From Verrucomicrobiota bacterium (GTDB lineage: Bacteria; Verrucomicrobiota; Verrucomicrobiia; Chthoniobacterales; UBA10450), in contig QHRI01000202.1 in assembly GCA_003221375.1 (NCBI GenBank), positions 1-5,192 on the forward strand: 5,192 bases of DNA, given 5' to 3'. Every line of letters begins with the position of its first letter. Within the stretch, counting starts at the first letter, position 1. The notes under the pieces are model-generated. The model had not been told where the DNA came from and did not search any database. It worked only from the letters and a program-made list of their open reading frames with translations. Below, piece after piece: positions 1 to 4,803 of this stretch. A program made the translations under genes and the position numbers.

Positions 1-2
1 GA

Positions 3-41
3 CCGCATCCTTATGAGTTCGCCATGTATTACGACGTCTGA
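3..41 (+). CDS. Possible C-terminal tail of an upstream gene
   Basis: An open frame enters from the left edge and ends at TGA 39-41. It reads PHPYEFAMYYDV, an aromatic-rich ending that looks like real protein. Only 12 codons are visible and no start is in the window, so the family cannot be named. Its strand agrees with every other gene here. It could be chance. Confidence 0.28.
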   Translation, partial: PHPYEFAMYYDV

Positions 42-45
42 TTCA

Positions 46-80
46 GGAATGGCGACCCATTCCGCACTTTTCCGGCGGAA
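46..80. other. Two overlapping small hairpins after the upstream stop
   Basis: GGAATGG (46-52) pairs with CCATTCC (57-63) around a 4-nt CGAC loop. TTCCGC (60-65) pairs with GCGGAA (75-80). The two stems share bases 60-63, so they exclude each other. The first lies 5 nt after the TGA at 39-41 and could be a weak terminator, but no proper T tract follows, only TTTT at 68-71. Part of a degenerate cassette recombination site is the other option. Confidence 0.35.
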
Positions 81-89
81 ACTGCACGC

Positions 90-147
90 GAATTAGAAGA
101 AGAAGGTTCGTCTTTAATTACGAACTTTCGTCTAATTCTCGTTAGGT
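90..147 (+). repeat. attC-like right arm: long imperfect hairpin and GTTAGGT core
   Basis: GAATTAGA (90-97) pairs perfectly with TCTAATTC (131-138). Inside it, 102-111 pairs with 120-129 (ten pairs, one of them G-T) around the loop 112-119. The asymmetric internal loop between the two stems, 98-101 against 130, is the kind of extrahelical feature folded attC strands carry. GTTAGGT at 141-147 matches the GTTRRRY core and lies 13 nt before the carbonic anhydrase start. No matching RYYYAAC core is visible on the left side, so the site is degenerate or only resembles attC. Confidence 0.4.
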
Positions 148-160
148 CAAAACGCATACC

Positions 161-757
161 GTGCGAACACTCAACCATCTCTTCGACAACAACAAAGCTT
201 GGGCCGCGCGCATACGGCAGCAGGAGCCGCAGTTCTTTGCCAAGCTTTCCCACCAGCAATCGCCCAAATATTTGTGGATCGGTTGCTCAGACAGTCGAGT
301 TCCTGCGAATCAAATCGCCGGGCTAAGTCCGGGAGAACTATTCGTTCACCGAAACATCGCTAATCTCGTAGTTCACACCGACCTTAATTGTTTGTCGGTG
401 ATGCAGTTCGCGGTCGAGATCCTAAAAGTGGAACACATCATCGTCTGCGGACATTACGGGTGCAGCGGCGTCCAGGCCGTGTTGCGCGGTGACCGGCTAG
501 GCTTGAGTGATAATTGGCTGCGTCACATCCAGGATGTTCGACAAAAGCACGAAAAAGCTTTGGCGGACGCCGGTGGCGAAGCTTCGGACCGGCTCTGCGA
601 ACTGAATGTTGTCCAGCAGGTAGCCAACGTCCGTGACACGACGATCGCGCGCGATGCATGGGAACGCGGCCAGGAGTTGGCCGTGCACGGCTGGATATAC
701 GGATTACACGACGGCCTGCTGCGAGATCTTAACGTAACGCGAGATAAGCCAGCCTAA
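161..757 (+). CDS. can: Beta-class carbonic anhydrase (Can type)
   Basis: This cytoplasmic zinc enzyme interconverts CO2 and bicarbonate. The 198-residue product has the full beta-CA signature: IGCSDSR with Cys42, Asp44 and Arg46, and GHYGC with His98 and Cys101. Cys42, His98 and Cys101 are the expected zinc ligands, with Asp44/Arg46 as the catalytic dyad, at the same numbering as E. coli Can. Other family segments are PGELFVHRNIANLV (57-70) and HGWIYGLHDGLLRDL near the end. The start is GTG at 161: the frame is closed by TAG at 143-145 inside the upstream GTTAGGT core, and no ATG lies between. No clear Shine-Dalgarno is present. The protein ends soon after LRDLNVT, about 20 residues earlier than the roughly 220-residue E. 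coli enzyme. Its TAA lies inside GCCTAAC (752-758), so the end appears set by cassette formation. All catalytic residues are present. Confidence 0.96.
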   Translation: MRTLNHLFDNNKAWAARIRQQEPQFFAKLSHQQSPKYLWIGCSDSRVPANQIAGLSPGELFVHRNIANLVVHTDLNCLSVMQFAVEILKVEHIIVCGHYGCSGVQAVLRGDRLGLSDNWLRHIQDVRQKHEKALADAGGEASDRLCELNVVQQVANVRDTTIARDAWERGQELAVHGWIYGLHDGLLRDLNVTRDKPA

Positions 758-830
758 CGATCTTTGGGACGCGAAGGACCTAACCAGGCGATGCAGCCAA
801 CCACCGGCCGGCGTACAGCCTTAGTTTACC
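752..830 (+). repeat. attC-like site after carbonic anhydrase, with two inverse cores
   Basis: GCCTAAC at 752-758 matches RYYYAAC and contains the stop codon of the preceding gene. A second match, ACCTAAC, lies at 778-784 and opens a family A block: 779-800 differs at one position from 3786-3807. An 8-bp palindrome CCGGCCGG lies at 804-811. The right-hand core is poorly preserved; GTTTACC at 824-830 is the best candidate, with two mismatches to GTTRRRY. The right boundary is therefore uncertain. The double inverse core suggests two fused or partly deleted sites. Confidence 0.5.
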
Positions 831-835
831 ATGAC

Positions 836-1960
836 GTGACATCCAGAGCCAAGAGTCTCGCGGCTGCAATTCTCTTTGTCGTATGCGCAATAGCAGCTAT
901 CACCTACGCGGCCGGTGACACACCAGATAGAATCGAGAGTGCGGTGGTTGCCGCTATACAGCCGGTAATGGCGAAATACCGCATTCCCGGCATGGCAGTA
1001 GCTATCACTATTGCGGGTAAGTCCTCCGTCTACAACTATGGCGCGGCGTCAACCGAGACCCGTCAGCCTGTCACCCGTGATACGTTGTTCGAAATCGGAT
1101 CGATAACCAAGACATTCACCGCGACGCTGGCATCTTATGCACAAGTTTGCGGTTACCTTTCGCTGTCAGACAAGACGAGTAAGTATTTGCCGTCTCTGCG
1201 AGATAGTAGGTTTGGTGAGATAAGTCTTCTCAATCTAGGGACGCATACGCCCGGTGGCCTTCCTCTGCAGGTGCCGGATAAGATCGAAAACAACGACCAA
1301 TTGCTGCAGTATTTCAAAGAATGGCAGCCCACCTATGAACCGGGAACATATCGAACTTATGGCAATCCCGGTATTGGAACGCTCGGCTTAATAACGGCGA
1401 AGAGCATGGGACAGGATTTTGTTGGGCTGATGGAACAGCGCCTGTTCCCCGCGCTCGGCATGAAGAGTAGCTACATCAACGTTCCGGAAGCCAAAATGGC
1501 TGATTACGCGCAGGGCTACACGAAGGAAGATGGTCCGATCCGAATGGCGAGGGGCGTGCTGTGGTCTGAAACCTACGGCATCAGAGCGACCGCCGCCGAC
1601 CTGATTCGTTTTGTGGAAGCCAACATCAATCCGATCGGATTGGACGAGAAGCTCCAGCGCGCGATCTCAGCAACACACACTGGTTACTTCAAGGCGGGGC
1701 CGATGACTCAGGACCTGATATGGGAACAATATCCGTATCCGGTTGCGTTGAAAACGCTGCTGGAAGGGAACTCGCAGAAAATCATCTTCAATGCAACGCC
1801 AGTTACGCAGTTGAACCCGCCCGAGCAACCACGCGATGACGTCTGGATCAACAAGACCGGCTCAACCAATGGCTTCGGAGCATATGTGGCATTCGTTCCG
1901 AACAAGCGGCTGGGATCGTTATTTTGGCCAACAAGAGTTACCCGATCGCTGATAGAGTAA
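836..1960 (+). CDS. ampC: Class C (AmpC-type) beta-lactamase, frameshifted near the C-terminus
   Basis: A periplasmic serine hydrolase that opens beta-lactams. Three class C motifs are present: SITK (Ser codon 1100-1102), YGN (Tyr codon 1358-1360) and KTG (1853-1861). Their spacings, 86 and 165 residues, equal those of Ser64, Tyr150 and Lys315 in AmpC. A start at GTG 836 gives a normal signal peptide: a basic n-region (TSRAK), then a hydrophobic stretch ending in AITYAA. Starts at 764 (TTG) or 791 (ATG) would translate the recombination site and bury the signal, so they are less likely. After NKRLG the frame runs into unrelated residues and stops at 1960. The true family C-terminus continues in another frame to 2049, as a separate entry describes. 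One base appears to be missing in the GGG run at 1912-1914. Repaired, the precursor would be about 404 residues, slightly longer than usual AmpC. Related esterases and DD-peptidases share this fold, but the motif spacing favours beta-lactamase. Confidence 0.93.
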   Translation: MTSRAKSLAAAILFVVCAIAAITYAAGDTPDRIESAVVAAIQPVMAKYRIPGMAVAITIAGKSSVYNYGAASTETRQPVTRDTLFEIGSITKTFTATLASYAQVCGYLSLSDKTSKYLPSLRDSRFGEISLLNLGTHTPGGLPLQVPDKIENNDQLLQYFKEWQPTYEPGTYRTYGNPGIGTLGLITAKSMGQDFVGLMEQRLFPALGMKSSYINVPEAKMADYAQGYTKEDGPIRMARGVLWSETYGIRATAADLIRFVEANINPIGLDEKLQRAISATHTGYFKAGPMTQDLIWEQYPYPVALKTLLEGNSQKIIFNATPVTQLNPPEQPRDDVWINKTGSTNGFGAYVAFVPNKRLGSLFWPTRVTRSLIE

Positions 1961-2049
1961 CTGCCGCGTACCAGATTCTCATGTCGCTTGTTGATGGAAA
2001 GAGTGGAAACGGTAAATTGCGCTCGAGTATAGGCGATGTTAACCCTTAA
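1915..2049 (+). pseudogene. Displaced C-terminal part of the class C beta-lactamase
   Basis: Reading from ATC at 1915 gives IVILANKSYPIADRV, then TAAYQILMSLV and a short tail, ending at TAA 2047-2049. This matches the usual C-terminal strand and helix of class C enzymes (IVILANKSYPN...R...A..IL). Conservation is intact across the break, so only one nucleotide was lost, probably in the G run at 1912-1914. The restored stop lies within CCTTAAC (2044-2050), as expected for an intact cassette. It is either a recent inactivating mutation or an indel error in the sequence. Confidence 0.85.
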
Positions 2050-2172
2050 CGAGGCGATGCGGCGGAACTGCGAGCCGCACTGGGTTCCGCCGTCTACGTG
2101 TGTGTTATCCACCCTTTGCCTTCGTGGCGCGGTGCTCGGGCTCGCGCTCGCTGATCTTTTTTCTCGCTAGGC
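2044..2172 (+). repeat. attC-like site after the beta-lactamase
   Basis: The left end CCTTAAC (2044-2050) is one base off RYYYAAC and contains the restored stop codon. The following GAGGCGATGCGGC resembles the family A sequence at 785-797. A strong stem follows: CGGCGGAAC (2060-2068) with GTTCCGCCG (2084-2092). Within its loop TGCG (2069-2072) pairs with CGCA (2076-2079), leaving CTGG (2080-2083) as a one-sided bulge. A candidate right core, GCTAGGC (2166-2172), is one mismatch from GTTAGGC. The 129-bp span is within the usual attC size range. The T6 run at 2156-2161 is not adjacent to a strong stem, so a terminator is unlikely. Confidence 0.55.
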
Positions 2173-2185
2173 GAATGAGCACGTT

Positions 2186-2581
2186 ATGACCACCGAGCTA
2201 TGGCTCTTAGTCGCGAGCGTCATCCTTGGTCTCGTTCATCTCATAGCGGCTTCCCACCTGATTAGCTTTCAGTATGGTTACCGCTGGACCGCCAGCAGCC
2301 GAGAGGAGCCAGTGCCGCCCCTGCGCGGCCTCGCGAATCGGGTGGACCAAGCAACGACCAATTTTTTAGAAACCTTTCCCTTCTTTGCCGCTCTCGTTTT
2401 AGTGGCGCATGTCACTCAACATAACAGCTTACTCACTTTCTGGGGTGCGCACCTGTATTTCTGGGCCCGCTTAGGATATTTGCTCGCTGCGGCGGCCGGA
2501 TATTCTCTGCTGCGTTCGCTTGTTTTCTGGAACACCGCACTGATAGGTGTTGCCTTCTTCGTCATCGCGCTTTTCCGGTAA
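2186..2581 (+). CDS. MAPEG-family membrane protein
   Basis: The 131-residue inner-membrane protein has the length and four-helix layout of bacterial MAPEG proteins (membrane-associated proteins in eicosanoid and glutathione metabolism). Hydrophobic segments lie at about 5-27, 62-77, 84-106 and 109-130. The family motif RxxxxxxNxxE appears after helix 1 as R52, N59 and E62, followed by the hydrophobic FPFFAALVLVAH. A later ARLGYLL (94-100) also fits. Some members conjugate or reduce substrates with glutathione; the activity here cannot be read from sequence. The start is ATG 2186; no strong ribosome binding site precedes it. The stop lies 17 nt before the inverse core at 2599, so here the stop is not inside the core. 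Confidence 0.9.
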   Translation: MTTELWLLVASVILGLVHLIAASHLISFQYGYRWTASSREEPVPPLRGLANRVDQATTNFLETFPFFAALVLVAHVTQHNSLLTFWGAHLYFWARLGYLLAAAAGYSLLRSLVFWNTALIGVAFFVIALFR

Positions 2582-2598
2582 CGTGGTCATGAAATTAC

Positions 2599-2689
2599 GC
2601 CTAACCAATCGACCAACGATCCCTTACCGGAAAGTTGCGAGCATGCTTGCCACCGACCCCGCCCGTGGCTTATATCTATCTCATTAGGT
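2599..2689 (+). repeat. attC-like site, family B, after the MAPEG gene
   Basis: GCCTAAC at 2599-2605 is a perfect RYYYAAC. ATTAGGT at 2683-2689 is one base from GTTRRRY. The 91-bp span is a typical attC length. GCCAC (2649-2653) pairs with GTGGC (2665-2669) over an 11-nt loop. The left arm (13 of 16 bases) and the block 2645-2673 recur in the site that starts at 4095, which supports a shared recombination-site ancestry rather than chance intergenic DNA. Confidence 0.6.
2645..2673 (+). repeat. 29-bp direct repeat, copy 1
   Basis: This block matches 4210-4238 at 27 of 29 positions; the differences are at the 6th and 20th bases. It carries a small GC-rich hairpin around ACCCCG and ends in GTGGCTTAT. 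It lies near the right end of the attC-like site after the MAPEG gene. Confidence 0.85.
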
Positions 2690-2732
2690 CCCGTGTGGCG
2701 CGTCCAACTCCAAAGAAGCGAATCGCAAGCTC

Positions 2733-2737
2733 AGGAG
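2733..2737 (+). promoter_or_regulatory. Ribosome binding site deciding the AHSA1 start
   Basis: AGGAG lies six bases before ATG 2744. It is the clearest Shine-Dalgarno in the window and favours 2744 over the in-frame GTG at 2693, which would add 17 residues absent from the family. Confidence 0.7.
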
Positions 2738-2743
2738 AATCCC

Positions 2744-3199
2744 ATGTCTTGCTCGAAATTTGTCTACGTTACCTACATCCGCATAACACCCGAGAAGCTG
2801 TGGCATGCACTAACAACGCCCGAGATAATAAAGCGGTATCGGTTCGGAATGAGCGTCGAAAGCGAATGGAAGGTCGGTTCCACGTGGAGAATGTATGCTG
2901 ACGGAAGCCTCATGGACTCGGGCGAGATTCTCGAGAGCGTTTCGCAGAAGCGGCTGGTGATGAGTTGGCTAAATGAATGGAAGCCCGAGTTCAAGGCAGA
3001 GGGCAACTCCCGTTGCGTCTACGAGATTGAGCCGACGGGGACTTCCGCGAAGCTCACACTCACCCATTCAATTGAATGGCCGGACTCCAAGTTCATCGGA
3101 GCCGTCTCGGAGGGATGGCCGATGGTCATATCGAACCTCAAGTCGCTGCTTGAAACGGGGGATGTTGCTCTCGTCTATCATCGCCGGCACGGAGATTAA
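2744..3199 (+). CDS. AHSA1/SRPBCC (START-like) domain protein
   Basis: The 151-residue soluble protein belongs to the AHSA1-like branch of the SRPBCC superfamily, a helix-grip fold with a deep hydrophobic ligand cavity. The sequence follows the family closely: KFVYVTYIRITPEKLWHALT (5-24), the FG then WKVGSTWRM segment (34-50), DGSLMDSGEIL (53-63), LVMSW then NEWKPE, and the C-terminal helix GWPMVISNLKSLLETG. The domain is essentially complete. Such proteins are often encoded beside an ArsR-type repressor elsewhere; none is present here, which fits a mobilised single-gene cassette. The ligand cannot be predicted. The TAA stop at 3197-3199 lies in GATTAAC, one base off the RYYYAAC core. The last residues (VALVYHRRHGD) after ETGD look unlike the core domain and may be junction-derived. 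Confidence 0.92.
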   Translation: MSCSKFVYVTYIRITPEKLWHALTTPEIIKRYRFGMSVESEWKVGSTWRMYADGSLMDSGEILESVSQKRLVMSWLNEWKPEFKAEGNSRCVYEIEPTGTSAKLTLTHSIEWPDSKFIGAVSEGWPMVISNLKSLLETGDVALVYHRRHGD

Positions 3200-3274
3200 C
3201 CATGGCAACGGTGGTTTTGGAAATCATTCGTCCCTTCACGCTTTCACTGACATCGCGCATCGCTCAGTGAATTT
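3200..3274 (+). other. Spacer with an 8-bp inverted repeat next to a start codon
   Basis: TTCACTGA (3243-3250) pairs perfectly with TCAGTGAA (3264-3271) over a 13-nt loop. The right arm ends three bases before ATG 3275. AACCA (3198-3202) and TGGTT (3212-3216) form a second, weaker stem. The position suits a degenerate attC following the AHSA1 gene, a structure covering the ribosome binding region, or an operator. No good GTTRRRY core is visible. Confidence 0.45.
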
Positions 3275-3790
3275 ATGAAAACGATCCGATTCCTCACAGT
3301 CATGTTAACAGCGCTCAGCATGGGCGCAGCGTTTGCGCATCTTCTCGAGATGCCGGCCAAGCTCAGGTATGACGGTCCCACTTGGCTGCACCTTCTACAA
3401 ACGCTCTATCCACCTGGGTTTGGGACCGTCGGTGCGGGATGCGAAGTTTTGGCGGTAGTCGCCTCGTTGGTGCTCGTTGTCGCGACCCGAAACCAGCGCA
3501 AGACGTTTCCGTGGACATTGCTTGGCTTCTCGTGTGTTCTCGCCAGTCATGCAATTTTCTGGATATGGGTCAACCCGGTCAACCTGACCATGACCCCGCT
3601 GACGCCTGGTACCCTCGTGATCGACTGGACACGCCTACGCGACCAGTGGGAATTCGCACACGCATCACGTGCCATTCTTCAGATCGTCGCGCTCGGCGCA
3701 TTCGTGCTATCACTTCTCGCCGAGATTCCGACAGCTGATCTGCCCAACTCTGACAAACCACGTTATGATCCAACACGGGGGAACGCCTAA
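3275..3790 (+). CDS. Four-helix membrane protein, DUF1772-like
   Basis: The 171-residue integral membrane protein has hydrophobic segments at about 5-24, 50-71, 78-100 and 132-149. After helix 1 it has the polar HLLEMPAKLRYDGPTW stretch, and before helix 4 the conserved-looking LRDQWEFAHASRA (121-133). Four helices with a basic-acidic-His motif ahead of the last one resemble DUF1772/anthrone-oxygenase-like proteins. That assignment is from pattern memory and the biochemical role is unknown. ATG 3275 is the natural start because it opens directly into helix 1; there is no clear Shine-Dalgarno and a hairpin lies just upstream. The TAA stop lies within GCCTAAC (3785-3791). The tail after LLAEIP is polar and probably cytoplasmic. 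Confidence 0.85.
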   Translation: MKTIRFLTVMLTALSMGAAFAHLLEMPAKLRYDGPTWLHLLQTLYPPGFGTVGAGCEVLAVVASLVLVVATRNQRKTFPWTLLGFSCVLASHAIFWIWVNPVNLTMTPLTPGTLVIDWTRLRDQWEFAHASRAILQIVALGAFVLSLLAEIPTADLPNSDKPRYDPTRGNA

Positions 3791-3834
3791 CCAGGCGCTG
3801 CAGCCAACGACTCAGACGGCGTCATACGTTCGAT
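3785..3834 (+). repeat. attC-like site, family A, short
   Basis: GCCTAAC (3785-3791) is a perfect RYYYAAC and contains the previous gene's stop. The 3786-3807 sequence is the same as 779-800 except for one base. GTTCGAT at 3828-3834 is one base off GTTRRRY and overlaps the following ATG. The span is only 50 bp, shorter than usual attC sites, and clear pairing between its arms is not seen, so it may be truncated. Confidence 0.5.
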
Positions 3835-4093
3835 GTTCAGTGTGACTAGTTTGTCGCAGAGAGCTGCCGCTTGCGCTCCCCTGAGCCGTAGCTGCTTTGC
3901 CGGCTGCAACGAGAAGCCAAAGGCCATCGACCCAATAGGAAAAGATGAAGCGAGACAGAGCACGAAGACACTGGAGGCTGCCGATCTAGTCGGATACGAT
4001 GGCAAGCATCTTAGGAAAACTACCGATCGCGTCCTCGATGCAAACGATAAACACAATCAGGACATTCAAAAGACACTAGATGACAATAAGTAA
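3833..4093 (+). CDS. Small putative lipoprotein
   Basis: The 86-residue product has no family I recognise. The N-terminus, LSQRAAACAPLSRSCFAGC, resembles a lipoprotein signal ending at Cys25, with FAGC as a lipobox-like sequence. The hydrophobic region is interrupted by Pro and Arg, so export is uncertain. The rest is very polar and helix-prone, rich in Asp, Lys and Asn: ADLVGYDGKHLRKTTDRVLD, then ANDKHNQDIQKTLDDNK. Such a mature part suits a small periplasmic helix anchored to a membrane. ATG 3833 is adopted; GTG 3842 would also keep the signal-like segment. Either codon closely follows the family A site. The TAA stop lies one base before the GCTTAAC core (4095-4101). Coding status is supported by this position and by protein-like composition, not by homology. 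Confidence 0.55.
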   Translation: MFSVTSLSQRAAACAPLSRSCFAGCNEKPKAIDPIGKDEARQSTKTLEAADLVGYDGKHLRKTTDRVLDANDKHNQDIQKTLDDNK

Positions 4094-4150
4094 GGCTTAA
4101 CCGATCGCCCCAGAGCTCCATTGAAACTCACTCGTTGCCCACACTCGCTC

Positions 4151-4234
4151 GCTGCTTCCCTCGCAGCTTTACCTTCTATGTCGCTGACCCCGTCAGCTCC
4201 ATTCAGCGTGCTTGTCACCGACCCCGCCGGTGGC
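4151..4234. other. Three consecutive small hairpins
   Basis: GCTGC (4151-4155) pairs with GCAGC (4163-4167). GCTGAC (4183-4188) pairs with GTCAGC (4192-4197) over a three-base CCC loop. CACCG (4216-4220) pairs with CGGTG (4228-4232), extended by a G-T wobble and a G-C pair. The last stem belongs to the repeat shared with 2645-2673. They could be arms of a folded recombination site or a structured RNA leader for the gene at 4336. Confidence 0.5.
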
Positions 4235-4238
4235 TTAT
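4210..4238 (+). repeat. 29-bp direct repeat, copy 2
   Basis: 27 of 29 bases match 2645-2673. In this copy the stem shifts inward to CACCG/CGGTG. The substitution at the 20th base (C to G) strengthens the inner pairing while the change at the 6th base (C to T) weakens the outer one, so hairpin potential is kept. Confidence 0.85.
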
Positions 4239-4335
4239 CTCTTTGACTCATGATCTTCCGAGCTCATTGGCCCTCGCGGGCTTGCCCATCCATGTTGCGG
4301 CTTCCCGGCTCGCTCGATTCTCGTCAGGGCTGCGT

Positions 4336-4803
4336 ATGAAACTACTCTTGGCCGTATTAGCCTTAATCAGCGCGGGCCCAGCTGTCGCTGATTGCCCGAA
4401 GGCCGCAGATTGGGCACGCGCTTTCTACTCGGAGGACTATTTCTTTTATGCAGGCGCACCAGATCCTATCTTGCAGTTCACGACGCCAGAGTTCGGAGCG
4501 CTGCTCAAGAAGGAATGGGCCTATTCGAAGGGAGAGGTCGGGCATTTTGATTACGATCCTTGGCTTGGGGCCCAGGACGGAGAAATTGGCAAGCCGGTTC
4601 GCTTCTCTGTCGAAACGGAGTCGCCGGATATGGCAGTTGTCTCCGTGTCATATCCGTACGTGCTTGACTCCAAGCACCCGCCCGAACCACACACGGCGCA
4701 CTTGGTACTGCGCAAGCGAGAACACGAGTGCTGGCACCTTCACGATTTCATCACCCCGCTCGGCGAATCGCTGTCATATCTGTACTCATCTGGGCAGCCC
4801 TAA
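4336..4803 (+). CDS. Secreted DUF3828-like protein
   Basis: The 155-residue product begins with a clear Sec signal peptide, MKLLLAVLALISAGPAVA, with likely cleavage after AVA at residue 18. The mature part resembles DUF3828-type periplasmic proteins: an early FYSEDYFFY segment (30-38), a middle helix TPEFGALLKKEWAY (50-63), the motif FDYDPWLGAQDG (71-82), then beta-rich repeats and a final WHLHDFITPLGESL. Family membership is from pattern memory and function is unknown. Cys20 and Cys132 could form a disulfide in the periplasm. ATG 4336 is chosen because it opens the signal peptide; the frame is open further upstream to 4135 but that part is recombination-site DNA. The TAA stop lies in CCCTAAC at 4798-4804, next to a very short recombination site. 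Confidence 0.8.
   Translation: MKLLLAVLALISAGPAVADCPKAADWARAFYSEDYFFYAGAPDPILQFTTPEFGALLKKEWAYSKGEVGHFDYDPWLGAQDGEIGKPVRFSVETESPDMAVVSVSYPYVLDSKHPPEPHTAHLVLRKREHECWHLHDFITPLGESLSYLYSSGQP

Larger units (their letters stand above)
4095..4250 (+). repeat. attC-like site, family B, long form
   Basis: GCTTAAC at 4095-4101 is a perfect RYYYAAC directly after the lipoprotein stop. Its first 16 bases match the site at 2599 at 13 positions, and 4210-4238 matches 2645-2673 at 27 of 29. The interval between these blocks is 115 bases here and 46 there, so this copy carries roughly 70 extra bases in the middle. No good right core is seen; the position of ATTAGGT in the first copy corresponds to CATGATC here. 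The site is probably degenerate on its right side. Confidence 0.5.
4094..4335 (+). other. Structured non-coding stretch, possibly an ORF-less cassette
   Basis: No convincing gene is seen in these 242 bases. In-frame codons upstream of 4336 stay open back to 4135, but they lack protein-like composition and precede a signal peptide, so they are treated as untranslated. The region contains the family B site beginning at 4095, three successive hairpins (4151-4234), and a 9-bp direct repeat AGCTCCATT at 4114-4122 and 4195-4203. After about 4250 another 85 bases precede the next gene without an obvious core site; GTCAGGG (4324-4330 region) is only a poor GTTRRRY match. Confidence 0.6.

Noticed and set aside
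764..835. Upstream TTG or ATG starts for the beta-lactamase
   Set aside because: They translate the family A repeat, which is also found after an unrelated gene at 3786, and would place the signal peptide internally.
2060..2092. Rho-independent terminator after the beta-lactamase
   Set aside because: The stem is strong but is followed by TCTACGTGTG rather than a T tract; the later T6 run is 64 bases away.
1708..2112. 134-codon reverse-strand open frame across the end of the beta-lactamase
   Set aside because: It is antisense to conserved KTG and C-terminal coding sequence and to an attC-like stem; its translation has no recognisable protein pattern.
2635..2901. Forward 88-codon frame overlapping the AHSA1 start
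   Set aside because: It is a different frame over a strongly conserved domain with a good ribosome binding site; the peptide is Arg-rich and unlike a protein.
2973..3278. Forward 101-codon frame spanning the AHSA1 end
   Set aside because: Low-complexity Ser/Arg composition in an alternative frame of a real gene.
2186..3790. A functional operon of MAPEG, AHSA1 and DUF1772-like genes
   Set aside because: The gene order could suggest a detoxification set, but each gene is separated by a recombination-type site or hairpin spacer, so co-location need not mean joint function.
3787..4056. 89-codon reverse-strand open frame opposite the small lipoprotein
   Set aside because: It overlaps both a family A site and the forward gene, and contradicts the uniform strand of the array.
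2599..4250. CRISPR array from repeated blocks
   Set aside because: Only two copies of the 29-bp block exist, about 1.5 kb apart with genes between; there are no regular spacers.
4135..4335. N-terminal extension of the secreted protein to the upstream ATG at 4135
   Set aside because: The extension translates repeat and hairpin DNA shared with another intergenic site, and it would bury a clear signal peptide starting at 4336.
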